DNA of 64,000 nucleotides from G963677445 sp963678275 (GTDB lineage: Bacteria > Bacteroidota > Ignavibacteria > Ignavibacteriales > Melioribacteraceae), in assembly GCA_963678275.1 (NCBI GenBank), contig OY782765.1:6200001-6264000 (forward strand), read 5' to 3'. Shown piece by piece: positions 36,083 through 45,422 of the stretch. The number at the start of each line of letters is the position of its first letter. Within the stretch, counting starts at the first letter, position 1. The notes beneath the pieces are model-generated. The model saw only the letters and a program-made list of their open reading frames with translations. It did no database searches and was not told where the DNA came from. Both the position numbers and the translations under genes were made by a program.

Positions 36083-36098
36083 TGGTACAGAACTTGAA
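36083..36098 (+). promoter_or_regulatory. Sigma54-like promoter before the symporter operon
   Basis: TGGTACAGAACTTGAA keeps GG at -24 and TTG of the -12 element in correct register, but the usual C of TTGC is A. It lies 42 nt before the symporter start, in a 423-nt gene-free gap (35717-36139) that otherwise shows only AT-rich DNA and could hold activator sites. Less certain than the site at 29103. Confidence 0.5.
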
Positions 36099-36139
36099 CA
36101 AAGCTCATTTATAGTTGCCAAAATTTATGGATATTTTAC

Positions 36140-37702
36140 TTGACAGACATTTCTTTTATCAGCGTTATAATTTATCTCGCCTACCCAATATTGCTTGTGT
36201 CAATAAGTGTGGGGTTATCTCTTACGAGAGAGATGGGGCTTAAGAGTTTTTTCTTTGCCGATAAAAGGGCTCATTGGTCAATTATATCGATATCCCTGAT
36301 TACTTCCGCCCTTTTCAGTCCGTATATTTTCGGTTTATCAATTTCTGGTCACGGAGCGGGACTTGTCTGGATTTATGCCGGATTATCGGCTGTTATGTTT
36401 TATTTTACGGGCCGACATCTGGCGCCTCTCTTTCACAAAAACAATATCCTTACATTACCTGAATATTTTGAAAAAAGGTTTAACAGGAATACACGATTAC
36501 TGATATCAGCAGTATATCTGATCGCCAATATGTTTCTAAGACTGCTGATTATTTTTATCGCGGGCAGTATTCTTATAAATTCAATAACCGGAGTTGAGTC
36601 ACATTATCTCCTTTTTTTCCTTCTTATTGTTACGAGTATTTATTTAATAATCGGGGGATTAAGGGCTGAGTTATATGTAAGTATTTTACAGCTCGGACTG
36701 ATAGTTCTCGCGGCTATTGGTTTTATTTTCTGGTTTTCTTCACAGGCCGAAACCGGTTCAATAACAATTGTAAACCAGATCACTTCGTCGGCAGGGGAAA
36801 ATATCTCAGATATTCCCTATTCAACCGCCGGTATTATTTTCGGGCTTCCGATCCTCGCATTCTGGTTCTGGGGCGCCGATCAGTTTGTTGTGGAAAAACT
36901 TGTATCGACAGACTCCTTATCAGGAGCCCGGAAAACTTCATATCTCTCCATGGCGCTTCAGATTATCCCACTGGTGATTTTTGCCCTGCCTTCAATAATT
37001 TACCTGAATCTTGAAAATCTTCAAAGTTTTGAAAGTTTCACCGACGCTTTCTCGACACTTCCCCCTCTGTTAAGTGGTTTATTTTTGATCGGGATAGCAT
37101 CGGTAATCATGAGCGCATTCTCAGGACTCCTCAATAGCACATCCTCCCTGATAACTCTGGATATCTACCGCGTTTTTTATCCCCGCTCTTCTGAAAGAAA
37201 ACTTGTTCTTATCGGGAGGATGTCTATTCTTCTTCCAATTCTCATATCCTTTCTCATCATTCCGGTCTCCAATGAGTGGGGACTGGATATCGGCATCAAA
37301 TTGTTTTCCTGCTTGTGTTATATTGCCGCGTTAATCGGGGGAGTATTTATCATGGCTCTGACTGTAAAAAATATCGGGGGATCGAGCGCGATTTATACAA
37401 TAGTTACCGGATTGTTTTTGATTTGTCTGAAAACATTTTCCGAGTTAAATATCCTACCCGTCGCGCCTGATTCAGCAATTGGTGAAGCAATTATCAAATT
37501 GGGATTTCTTGAGTTTGTACCCCTGCTCTTTATTGTTTCGGTCGGGCTGATGCTTGTTTATAATCGTTTAACGGGTGGAATAAATAAAGAATCCATTCCC
37601 TTGAGCAGTCTGCTTATAAATATCAAACCGGGATCGCACAGGATTCTGCTGTTCATTTTTTCCATAATATTTTTTGCTGTAACAATCTGGATGATAAACT
37701 AA
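36140..37702 (+). CDS. Sodium:solute symporter (SSS family)
   Basis: 520 aa, 13-14 hydrophobic segments. The SSS pattern includes F-F-A-D-K-R-A-H-W near 37-45, S-L-I-T-S-A-L-F-S-P-Y-I near 50-61, L-P-E-Y-F-E-K-R-F-N-R near 109-119, G-G-L-R-A-E near 171-176, and W-F-W-G-A-D-Q-F-V-V-E-K-L near 242-254, typical of sugar-type (SGLT-like) branches. A TTG start is required; the only nearby ATG (36127) is out of frame. It heads the run of genes towards the TonB receptor (48-nt gap). Likely imports the sugar released outside, coupled to Na+; the substrate is an inference from the GH5/GH94 neighbours. Confidence 0.88.
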   Translation: MTDISFISVIIYLAYPILLVSISVGLSLTREMGLKSFFFADKRAHWSIISISLITSALFSPYIFGLSISGHGAGLVWIYAGLSAVMFYFTGRHLAPLFHKNNILTLPEYFEKRFNRNTRLLISAVYLIANMFLRLLIIFIAGSILINSITGVESHYLLFFLLIVTSIYLIIGGLRAELYVSILQLGLIVLAAIGFIFWFSSQAETGSITIVNQITSSAGENISDIPYSTAGIIFGLPILAFWFWGADQFVVEKLVSTDSLSGARKTSYLSMALQIIPLVIFALPSIIYLNLENLQSFESFTDAFSTLPPLLSGLFLIGIASVIMSAFSGLLNSTSSLITLDIYRVFYPRSSERKLVLIGRMSILLPILISFLIIPVSNEWGLDIGIKLFSCLCYIAALIGGVFIMALTVKNIGGSSAIYTIVTGLFLICLKTFSELNILPVAPDSAIGEAIIKLGFLEFVPLLFIVSVGLMLVYNRLTGGINKESIPLSSLLINIKPGSHRILLFIFSIIFFAVTIWMIN

Positions 37703-37750
37703 ATGAAATGTTTAGAAAAAATACATAATAAGATTAAAAGGAGTATGCCT

Positions 37751-40700
37751 ATGTTATCCGGTGGATACCGAATAATAATGTTAACATTCCTTGCTTTGCT
37801 GCTTGGTGGTATAGTTGTATTTGCGGGTACCACCGGCAAAATCGCCGGACAAATAACCGATAAAGAGACCGGCGAAGCTCTTATGGGTGTTAATGTGATA
37901 GTGGAAGGTACCATGCTGGGCGCCGCGACAGATATGGATGGATATTTTGCCATTCTGAATGTGCCGCCTGGTCTTCATTCTGTAAAGATAAGTATGATCG
38001 GTTATAAAAAGATAACCGTTACCGAAGTTCGAGTAAACATTGATTTGACAACCCCTTTGAATGTGGAGTTATCACCGACAACATTTGAAACTGAGGATGT
38101 CATAGTTATAGCCGAAAGAAATCTTCTCAAACAGGATGTTTCCACCAGCGTTTCTGCTGTGGATGCCAAAGAGATGGAATCACTGCCGGTTTCTTCTGTC
38201 GATGAAGTTATCGGGATGCAGGCCGGCGTGGAAGATGGCCTTGTAGTGAGAGGAGGAGGGGCTGAAGAACTTCTTTTCCAGATTGACGGTATTACAATGC
38301 GTGACCCCAGAAATAACCAGCCGATTTCATCTGTCGCGCTAAGCTCGATCAAAGAAATTTCAATCGAAAGGGGAGGTTTTAACGCGGAATATGGAGAAGT
38401 CCGGTCCGGGTTAGTCAATATTATTGCAAGGGAAGGGGACCTTCATAACTATTATGGAGCGTTTGATATTAAATACAGCCAGGCGCAGCAGAAACATTTT
38501 GGCCTGTCTGTTTACGATCCAATGTCAATGTGGAATCGTCCCTATCTGGATGAAGATGTTTGCTGGACAGGCACTTCAAATGGCGCCTGGAATGAATACA
38601 CTCAGAGTCAGTATCCTGAGTTTGAAGGCTGGAACACAATATCGCAAAGACTGCTTTCCGACAGCGATCCGACAAATGATCTCTCTCCTGCCGCGTGCAA
38701 AAAACTTTTCGAATTTGAACGAAGAAGAAGACCTTCAATTGAACCTGACTATACATTTGACGGAAGTTTTGGGGGGCCGGTGCCTTTCGTTAGCCCCTAC
38801 CTGGGGAACCTGAGGTTTTTTGCCAGTTTCAGGTATGATAAAGAAATGATGCTGATTCCGTTAAGCCGGGATAATTATGAGGAATATACCGGGTCGGTTA
38901 AATTCACCTCCGACATAAAAGAAGGAGGCAAACTGATGGTTTCCTCTTCTTACGGCAAAACAAGTACGGTGGCGATGAACACCAACGACAAACAGTTCAA
39001 TGATATGGGCTGGGGGATATCAGGTGTTGAGTTCTGGAATCCCACAGATTATATGAGCGATCCTTTGACAATAGCTCATATTACAAATGAACAGCGGCCG
39101 GGAAGAATATTCTGCGATTCGTGGTACAGCACTGCTGATATAGAATATCTTACATTTGCCGCCAAATACACCGAGTTTCTTTCTCCCCGGACATTTTTTG
39201 ACGTCAGCCTGGAGAATGTAAACACCTATTATGAAACTGGTCCCATCGCCGGCAGGGATACATCTTCGGTATATGAAATCGTGCCCGGTTATTTTGTGGA
39301 TGAGGCTCCTTTCGGTTTTAGTTCAGAGCCAGATAACGGAATTACAGGAATGTTTTTTGGAGGCCATACCGGCACTATGAGGGACAGCACCAAAACTCAT
39401 TCACTCAAATTAAAGTTTGACCTTACCAGTCAGGTGAACAAAGAACATATGATCAAAACAGGCATAGAATTTACCTATTACGATCTGAATCTTGATTACG
39501 GAACGGTAAGTGAATTTTTCAATAATGTGAATTACGTTAACAAACAATGGAATCCTTACAGGCTTTCAGCCTATGTTCAGGATAAAATTGAAATGCTCGG
39601 ATTTGTCGCCAATGTTGGTCTTCGTATGGATATGAGTAATCCGAACACAGAGTGGGCCGATGTTGATATTTTCGATCCTGATTATCTTTCACCGGCATAT
39701 AATGACGGGGATGAATATGAGAAAAAGGATGCAGACATAGATATTTCTTTCAGCCCGAGACTTGGCTTATCACATCCCATCACCGAAAATTCCAAACTTT
39801 ACTTTAACTATGGCCATTTCAAACAAATGCCGGAATACCAGGAAATATTCAGGATTGGGCGGGCTAATTCAGGACAAATGTTAAACATGGGTAATCCAAA
39901 CCTTAATCAAGCCAAAACAGTTTCTTATGAATTAGGATACGATCATGTTCTTTTTGATAATTACCTCATTCAGGTTGCCGCTTTTTATAATGATATAACA
40001 AATCAGCTTGCTTATACACATTATGTCAGCAGCGGTCGTAATGTCGCTTACCATCGCCCCACAAATGACAGCTATGAAGATATCAGGGGAGTTGAACTGA
40101 CATTTAAAAGAACACATGGAGACTGGGTAAGAGGTTTTGCCAACTTCACATACCAGGTTAACACAGAAGGGGCTTTTAATAAACGGCTTATTGATGATAA
40201 TCCTCTGGAACAGCAGGAATACGACCGAAACACCGTAACTCTCTACCAGCAGAAACCGGTGCCGCAGCCCAGGGCAAATGTAAGTCTTGTCTTTTTAACC
40301 CCCAAAGAATTCGGGCCTCTTTTCTCCGGAATTTATCCGCTTGAAGATATTGCAATGAATGTTCTCGGATACTGGAGAGCAGGAGATTATCTGACATATA
40401 ACCCTAATGAGGTTTCAGAAGTAATTAACAATGTGCAGATGGTCGATTACTTTAATTTTGATCTCAGGCTGAATAAAACCTTTAGTTTTGAAGATTTTTC
40501 AATCATGTTTTATATGGAAATAAGAAATCTTTTTAATACCAAAAGAATGTCGGGCGCGAGTTTCTACGATATTTATGACCAGGGAGATTATATTGAATCA
40601 CTTCATCTTCCGGAACATATCGCCTATAACAATATTCCCGGGGATGACAAAGTTGGAGATTATCGTGATGATGGCGTAGAGTATCAGCCAATCTCAATAA

Positions 40701-40930
40701 GCGGAAATATCGATGGTATAACTAATCCTGTTGCCGGTCTTATCTATTGGGATCGCCCTACCGGCCGCTACATGAATTATGTGGATGGCGCGTGGGCCGA
40801 AGTTGATAAAGGCAAAATGGACCAGATACTTGAAGATAAAGCATATATCGATATGCCCAACAACACTTCATTCACATTCCTGAATCCAAGACAGTTCTAT
40901 TTCGGACTGAGTTTTTCATTTAATCTTTAA
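37751..40930 (+). CDS. TonB-dependent outer-membrane receptor with CarboxypepD_reg-like domain
   Basis: 1059 aa from the ATG at 37751, chosen because AAAAGGAG (37736-37743) is 7 nt upstream; an in-frame ATG at 37703 lacks such a site. The signal peptide ends near residue 26 (V-V-F-A-G). Residues about 30-115 are a CarboxypepD_reg-like beta-sandwich (G-K-I-A-G-Q-I-T-D-K-E-T-G-E-A-L-M-G-V-N-V). The plug domain (about 120-220) has V-R-G-G-G-A-E-E-L-L-F-Q-I-D-G-I and G-G-F-N-A-E-Y-G-E-V-R-S-G. A 22-strand barrel ends in Phe-S-F-N-L. SusC-like architecture; no SusD gene follows, as is common outside Bacteroidota. Probably imports oligosaccharides. Confidence 0.92.
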   Translation: MLSGGYRIIMLTFLALLLGGIVVFAGTTGKIAGQITDKETGEALMGVNVIVEGTMLGAATDMDGYFAILNVPPGLHSVKISMIGYKKITVTEVRVNIDLTTPLNVELSPTTFETEDVIVIAERNLLKQDVSTSVSAVDAKEMESLPVSSVDEVIGMQAGVEDGLVVRGGGAEELLFQIDGITMRDPRNNQPISSVALSSIKEISIERGGFNAEYGEVRSGLVNIIAREGDLHNYYGAFDIKYSQAQQKHFGLSVYDPMSMWNRPYLDEDVCWTGTSNGAWNEYTQSQYPEFEGWNTISQRLLSDSDPTNDLSPAACKKLFEFERRRRPSIEPDYTFDGSFGGPVPFVSPYLGNLRFFASFRYDKEMMLIPLSRDNYEEYTGSVKFTSDIKEGGKLMVSSSYGKTSTVAMNTNDKQFNDMGWGISGVEFWNPTDYMSDPLTIAHITNEQRPGRIFCDSWYSTADIEYLTFAAKYTEFLSPRTFFDVSLENVNTYYETGPIAGRDTSSVYEIVPGYFVDEAPFGFSSEPDNGITGMFFGGHTGTMRDSTKTHSLKLKFDLTSQVNKEHMIKTGIEFTYYDLNLDYGTVSEFFNNVNYVNKQWNPYRLSAYVQDKIEMLGFVANVGLRMDMSNPNTEWADVDIFDPDYLSPAYNDGDEYEKKDADIDISFSPRLGLSHPITENSKLYFNYGHFKQMPEYQEIFRIGRANSGQMLNMGNPNLNQAKTVSYELGYDHVLFDNYLIQVAAFYNDITNQLAYTHYVSSGRNVAYHRPTNDSYEDIRGVELTFKRTHGDWVRGFANFTYQVNTEGAFNKRLIDDNPLEQQEYDRNTVTLYQQKPVPQPRANVSLVFLTPKEFGPLFSGIYPLEDIAMNVLGYWRAGDYLTYNPNEVSEVINNVQMVDYFNFDLRLNKTFSFEDFSIMFYMEIRNLFNTKRMSGASFYDIYDQGDYIESLHLPEHIAYNNIPGDDKVGDYRDDGVEYQPISISGNIDGITNPVAGLIYWDRPTGRYMNYVDGAWAEVDKGKMDQILEDKAYIDMPNNTSFTFLNPRQFYFGLSFSFNL

Positions 40931-40962
40931 AAATCAAAATGATAATCAGAGGTTATAAATAT

Positions 40963-43101
40963 ATGATTAAGCAAATAAAAAGCAGAGCGCTGATTTCAGT
41001 CTTTCTGGCCGCGGCTTCATTTTTTCTCTGTTTTCAGGAAGTCCGGGCACAGGTTGACGGAACTATTCCACAGGAGATTAAATGGCTGTCCGTAGGTTCT
41101 CTCCGTTCATGGTTCTCGAACGGCGGAGCCGAGATAGAATATGGAAGAAGGGGCAGAACCAGCTTCGAGACTGTTGATCAGCTTGACGGAATGTCCTGGC
41201 CGCAGAACTACAACGATCAGGATATCAGTGTTGGTAAATCAATGTGGATCGGCACGACAAATTTTGACGACCCTGTCTCAGGCATTAATTACCCCTATAA
41301 AGTTATTTGCGGGGGAAGGTTATTTATGTACCTGGGAATAGATATTTTTCCTGTTTATTCAAAACTGGTTGCCAAAAGCGACCATCCCCAGGTTTATGTT
41401 GATAATCTGATGGCATCACGTCTTGATTACGACGATGAAATTGATGAGATCGACCCCGATCTGCCGGCCGACAGGATGATTGAGCAGGTTTTTCATACTT
41501 CAATAGGAATTACAGTCACCAGGAGAATCTATGCCTGGTCGCAGCAATATCACGACAATTATTTTATCTACGAATACTCTTTCAAGAACACAGGAATAAT
41601 TGACCTTTCAGGTGAACAAAAACTCAACAAAACACTTACTGATGTTGTATTTCACTGGCAGTTCAGGTATGGATTTGCCGGAGAATCATATCATGCAGGC
41701 TGGCTGCCTACAGGGGCGAGCTGGGGCCTGAATACGATTAATGACGCTATCGGTATGGACGCCGGCCATCCCGGTGATTTCAGAGCTATCTGGGCTTATT
41801 ACGGACCTCATTCTTCTTCTCCCGGCTGGGCTGCCGATATTGGGCTCCCCAACCATACAAACGGAAATATTCTGGCAGGTACAAATTATGGCGGCGTTGT
41901 CGTTCTTCATGCCGACAGATCAGCTTCCGATCATTCTGATGATCCGGCTCAGCCTTCCACATCCCAGTTTATGCCCTCCGACCGCGGAGCCCAGGGTGTC
42001 GATGGTTATGACGCGAGCCTGATGGCCAGAAAATATACAGAATTTATGACAGCAGGACACCCGGGTCAGACGCATGCCGAGCAGGTTGGAACAACTTTCG
42101 CTGATAACTGGGGCGGCGATAACGGCGGTTATGCTTCCGCTCTCGGGTTCGGACCTTATACTATCGCTATCGGCGACAGCATCAATATCGCTTACGCCGA
42201 ATGTGTCGACGGTTTAATGGATGACCGCGTTAAAGTTAAAGAAATAGCGCACAAATGGTTCAATGACGAAGGTCCCTTTGATCTTCCGGGCGGAGGAACA
42301 ACCACCGACAGAACTGAATATAAAAACGCGTGGGTGCTTTCGGGAAAAGATTCTTTATTCCAGACATTCAGAAGAGCAATAGCCAATTATAACAGCGGAT
42401 TCAGTATTCCTGAAACTCCGCCTGCTCCCGAAACTTTTAATGTCGCTTCGGGGGGAAATAAAATTACCCTTACATGGGCGTCAAACGCTGAAAGCTGGCC
42501 GAACTTTGACGGCTACAGAATATTCAGAGCTGAAGGAAGAATAGATACCACATATGAAGAAATATTCTCCTGCGACGCTGCCTCAGCCGTAAATTTGTTT
42601 GAGGATAAAACAGCAAACCGCGGATTTCACTACTACTATTACATTCAGTCGAAAGATGACGGCTCAACAAACACCGAAGAACCGGGAGTTCCTCTTTACA
42701 GCAGCAAATTTTATACAAGGACAACTTATGACGCTTTTCTGACCCGTCCTCCTGAGGATCATCTCGATTCAATTCGTGTTGTTCCCAATCCTTATAATAT
42801 AAGGGCAAGGGAATTACAGTTCGGTGTTGCCTCACCCGATCAGCTTTCCTTTTTCGGTCTTCCCCCGAAATGTACAATAAAAATTTATACTGAATCGGGC
42901 ACCTTAATAGAAACAATTGAACATACAAATGGAAGCGGTGATGAAATGTGGTTTTCACTTACATCTTCCCGCCAGATTGTCGTCAGCGGTATATACATCG
43001 CCTATTTTGAAGTGACTGAAGATTACATAGACGATGTAACAGGTGAGAGACTCCTGAAAAAAGGAGATGCCACATTCCGGAAATTTGTCATTATCCGATA
43101 A
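40963..43101 (+). CDS. Secreted protein with FN3 module and a sorting-domain-like tail
   Basis: 712 aa from the ATG at 40963 (AGAGG 8-12 nt upstream); an ATG at 40939 would add eight residues before a normal signal peptide (residues 1-30, ending V-R-A-Q). The central 440 residues are rich in aromatic and glycine residues and not assignable to a family I recognise. An FN3-like domain (about 470-570) is followed by a tail starting R-V-V-P-N-P-Y-N-I and ending K-F-V-I-I-R, a divergent form of the T9SS/FlgD-like terminal domain. It sits between the TonB receptor and PorV, so it may be the surface binding partner (SusD-like role) of the receptor; that is inference. Confidence 0.75.
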   Translation: MIKQIKSRALISVFLAAASFFLCFQEVRAQVDGTIPQEIKWLSVGSLRSWFSNGGAEIEYGRRGRTSFETVDQLDGMSWPQNYNDQDISVGKSMWIGTTNFDDPVSGINYPYKVICGGRLFMYLGIDIFPVYSKLVAKSDHPQVYVDNLMASRLDYDDEIDEIDPDLPADRMIEQVFHTSIGITVTRRIYAWSQQYHDNYFIYEYSFKNTGIIDLSGEQKLNKTLTDVVFHWQFRYGFAGESYHAGWLPTGASWGLNTINDAIGMDAGHPGDFRAIWAYYGPHSSSPGWAADIGLPNHTNGNILAGTNYGGVVVLHADRSASDHSDDPAQPSTSQFMPSDRGAQGVDGYDASLMARKYTEFMTAGHPGQTHAEQVGTTFADNWGGDNGGYASALGFGPYTIAIGDSINIAYAECVDGLMDDRVKVKEIAHKWFNDEGPFDLPGGGTTTDRTEYKNAWVLSGKDSLFQTFRRAIANYNSGFSIPETPPAPETFNVASGGNKITLTWASNAESWPNFDGYRIFRAEGRIDTTYEEIFSCDAASAVNLFEDKTANRGFHYYYYIQSKDDGSTNTEEPGVPLYSSKFYTRTTYDAFLTRPPEDHLDSIRVVPNPYNIRARELQFGVASPDQLSFFGLPPKCTIKIYTESGTLIETIEHTNGSGDEMWFSLTSSRQIVVSGIYIAYFEVTEDYIDDVTGERLLKKGDATFRKFVIIR

Positions 43102-43137
43102 GGTAATCAATTGTCTTTAGCTAAAAGGAGAAAAAAA

Positions 43138-44127
43138 GTGATTCGAAAAAATAAAATAATATTGATAATTCTGATTGCCGGAATGATGGCGTCAGTAAAC
43201 ATTGCCCAGACGAAGCTGGCGCAGACGGGATTTAATTTCCTGGATGTATCAAGCGACGCCAGGACAAATGGTATGGGTGATGCCGCTACATCTCTGACGG
43301 GATATTCGGGAGCTCTGTTCCACAATCCCGCCGGTATGGCAGATGTTACCTCTTTCGCGTCCGCCACATTTAGTATGAACAAATGGATCGCTGATATTAA
43401 CCATCTTAACGCAAGCCTTGTTCTCGCTCCCTGGGATGGAGATTACGGAGTGGTCGGATTTAGTATGCAGTCGGTCGATTATGGAGAGCTTCAGGGGACG
43501 ATGGTTTCGATGGATGGATCAGATTATTATGACACCGGATTATTCAGCCCGACCGCTATGGCCATAGGACTGGGTTACGCGAAGATGCTAAATGATAAAT
43601 TCAGCGTCGGCGGCCAGGTTCGTTATGTTTACCAGAAACTTGGCCAAAGTGAGATCCCTGACGGCGTGGGCACAAAAATGAAAGATAACGAAGCAAGCGC
43701 CCTGGCATTCGATTTCGGAACAGTATACAGAACAGGATTCAAAAGTATCGCATTTGGTATGTCGGTAAGAAACTACTCCCAGGAAGTGAAATTTGAGGAG
43801 GAATCTTTCCAGCTTCCATTGATCTTCACTCTTGGTATTTCAGCAAATGTGTTCGACTTTTTCGAAATGCCGGGACCTGAACAGGATCTGCTGCTTTCAA
43901 TAGATACAACTCACCCCCGCTCCCATCCCGAACAGGTTAAGATAGGTCTGGAATATACATTCCGGAAGATGATCACACTGCGTGGCGGTCATATAAGCGG
44001 CAACAGTGAAGATAATTTCACATTCGGATTTGGCGTGGCGTTTATGGGCGCCGAAGTGGATTATTCTTACACTCCATTTGGTGTATTTAATGAAGTTCAG
44101 CGATTTACAGCGCGATTTTCATTTTAA
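43138..44127 (+). CDS. PorV/PorQ-family outer-membrane protein
   Basis: 329 aa from a GTG at 43138: AAAGGAG (43124-43130) fits this start, whereas a TTG at 43111 would place the ribosome site inside the gene. The signal peptide ends near I-A-Q. The mature N-terminus, F-N-F-L-D-V-S-S-D-A-R-T-N-G-M-G-D-A-A-T followed by F-H-N-P-A-G-M-A-D-V, is the PorV/PorQ signature; the remainder is a beta-barrel ending in Phe (A-R-F-S-F). PorV shuttles T9SS cargo to the attachment complex in Porphyromonas, but these phyla carry many paralogues with possibly dedicated cargo. Several neighbours have T9SS tails, so it may serve them. Confidence 0.88.
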   Translation: MIRKNKIILIILIAGMMASVNIAQTKLAQTGFNFLDVSSDARTNGMGDAATSLTGYSGALFHNPAGMADVTSFASATFSMNKWIADINHLNASLVLAPWDGDYGVVGFSMQSVDYGELQGTMVSMDGSDYYDTGLFSPTAMAIGLGYAKMLNDKFSVGGQVRYVYQKLGQSEIPDGVGTKMKDNEASALAFDFGTVYRTGFKSIAFGMSVRNYSQEVKFEEESFQLPLIFTLGISANVFDFFEMPGPEQDLLLSIDTTHPRSHPEQVKIGLEYTFRKMITLRGGHISGNSEDNFTFGFGVAFMGAEVDYSYTPFGVFNEVQRFTARFSF

Positions 44128-44145
44128 TAAGGCAGAAGGTTGAAA

Positions 44146-45360
44146 ATGAAAAAAAATAGAAAAAATATGAAGTTAATTATTACGGTGTTAGTTGTCTTCG
44201 CTCTTTTTGCCGGCTGCAATGAATTCGATGAGCCGGAAGTAATAAATATCACTGGTCAGGAATTTGGCAGCGACCCGGTGATTTCTGAAATTATCCCGGC
44301 GGATTCGGCTCTGGCAGGTATAAGAGAACTTGTGATCAGAGGTTCGAATTTCGCGACCGGAGGAGCAGATACTACATGGGTTTATATCGGTGGCGAAGCT
44401 GCCGCGCCAAAAAGCCTCAGTTCTACAGAAATTGTAGTTGACCGTCCCTCTCTTTATGGTGATGATATCGCTATCAGCGTGGTTGTTCCCACAGCTTTAT
44501 CTGTAGCTCAGGTTAATTCCTACGGTATAGAAATGCCTGTTGAAGAGTGGGGTGATTTTTCCTATGAAAACTATGATCTGACTTCGATGGAAGTCGGGCC
44601 GGATGAAACAATTTATGTCGCTACAAGAAGAAAAATTATCACTCTGGCTTCTGATGGCGTAACAATTAACACATTGGGGGAATACCCCAGCGCGTTCGCT
44701 AATATAACCAGCTTGAAATTCGGACCGGATGGATATCTTTATGCCCTGGTTGGTAAAAAGGACCTTTACAGAATTGATATCTCGACGGGACTGGAAGAAA
44801 ACTTCGCGCGGATTCCGAAAAATACCACCCAGATGGATTTTGATGAAAATGGCAATATATATTGCGCCCGAAAAGATGGGATATACCTTGTTAAACCCGA
44901 TCAGTCAGTTTCAGAAACAGGAAAACTTGATGATATGACTTTAGAGGAAATGCGGGTTTTTAACGGATATTTATACGCCGCGGAATCGAAAGCTCTCTAT
45001 AAGCTGGAAATATTGGACTCAAATGGCTCTCTCGGCGATCCGGTGACAATTCTGGATATCAATGATATGGAAGGTTTTCTTACATGTGACATAACATCCT
45101 TCAGTATTGATATAAACGGAACAATATTTATTTGTGTTATTCAGCACGCGAGATATTCGATCTTTGTCCTTGAGGATAACGGTGAACTGACTCCATATTA
45201 TGAGAAGGACATCCTTCCACGTTCGGTTGACAAGCTTATCTGGGGAAATGACCGTTATTTATATCTTAACCGGGGTTTGTCTCTTGATCGTGATTCTCTG
45301 AGACTATACAGAATGGGAATGGCTACCGAAGGAGCGCCATATTCAGGAAGAAATTTTTAA
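44146..45360 (+). CDS. Lipoprotein with TIG/IPT domain and beta-propeller-like repeats
   Basis: 404 aa from the ATG at 44146, with AAGG just upstream; an in-frame TTG at 44140 is less likely. Lipobox A-L-F-A-G-C places the lipidated Cys at 24. Residues about 40-130 form a TIG/IPT-like Ig domain (I-S-E-I-I-P-A-D-S-A-L-A...L-V-I-R-G-S-N-F). Residues about 145-400 have repeated F-G-P-D-G-Y-L-Y-A-L / F-D-E-N-G-N-I-Y-C-A motifs of an NHL/SMP-30-like propeller. This domain pair is common next to SusC-like receptors as a surface glycan-binding lipoprotein. Same operon as PorV (18-nt gap). Confidence 0.8.
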   Translation: MKKNRKNMKLIITVLVVFALFAGCNEFDEPEVINITGQEFGSDPVISEIIPADSALAGIRELVIRGSNFATGGADTTWVYIGGEAAAPKSLSSTEIVVDRPSLYGDDIAISVVVPTALSVAQVNSYGIEMPVEEWGDFSYENYDLTSMEVGPDETIYVATRRKIITLASDGVTINTLGEYPSAFANITSLKFGPDGYLYALVGKKDLYRIDISTGLEENFARIPKNTTQMDFDENGNIYCARKDGIYLVKPDQSVSETGKLDDMTLEEMRVFNGYLYAAESKALYKLEILDSNGSLGDPVTILDINDMEGFLTCDITSFSIDINGTIFICVIQHARYSIFVLEDNGELTPYYEKDILPRSVDKLIWGNDRYLYLNRGLSLDRDSLRLYRMGMATEGAPYSGRNF

Positions 45361-45422
45361 GATTATGAAAATGAAAATAAAAATCACACAACCAATTACT
45401 AATTAATTTGAGGAGAATACCC

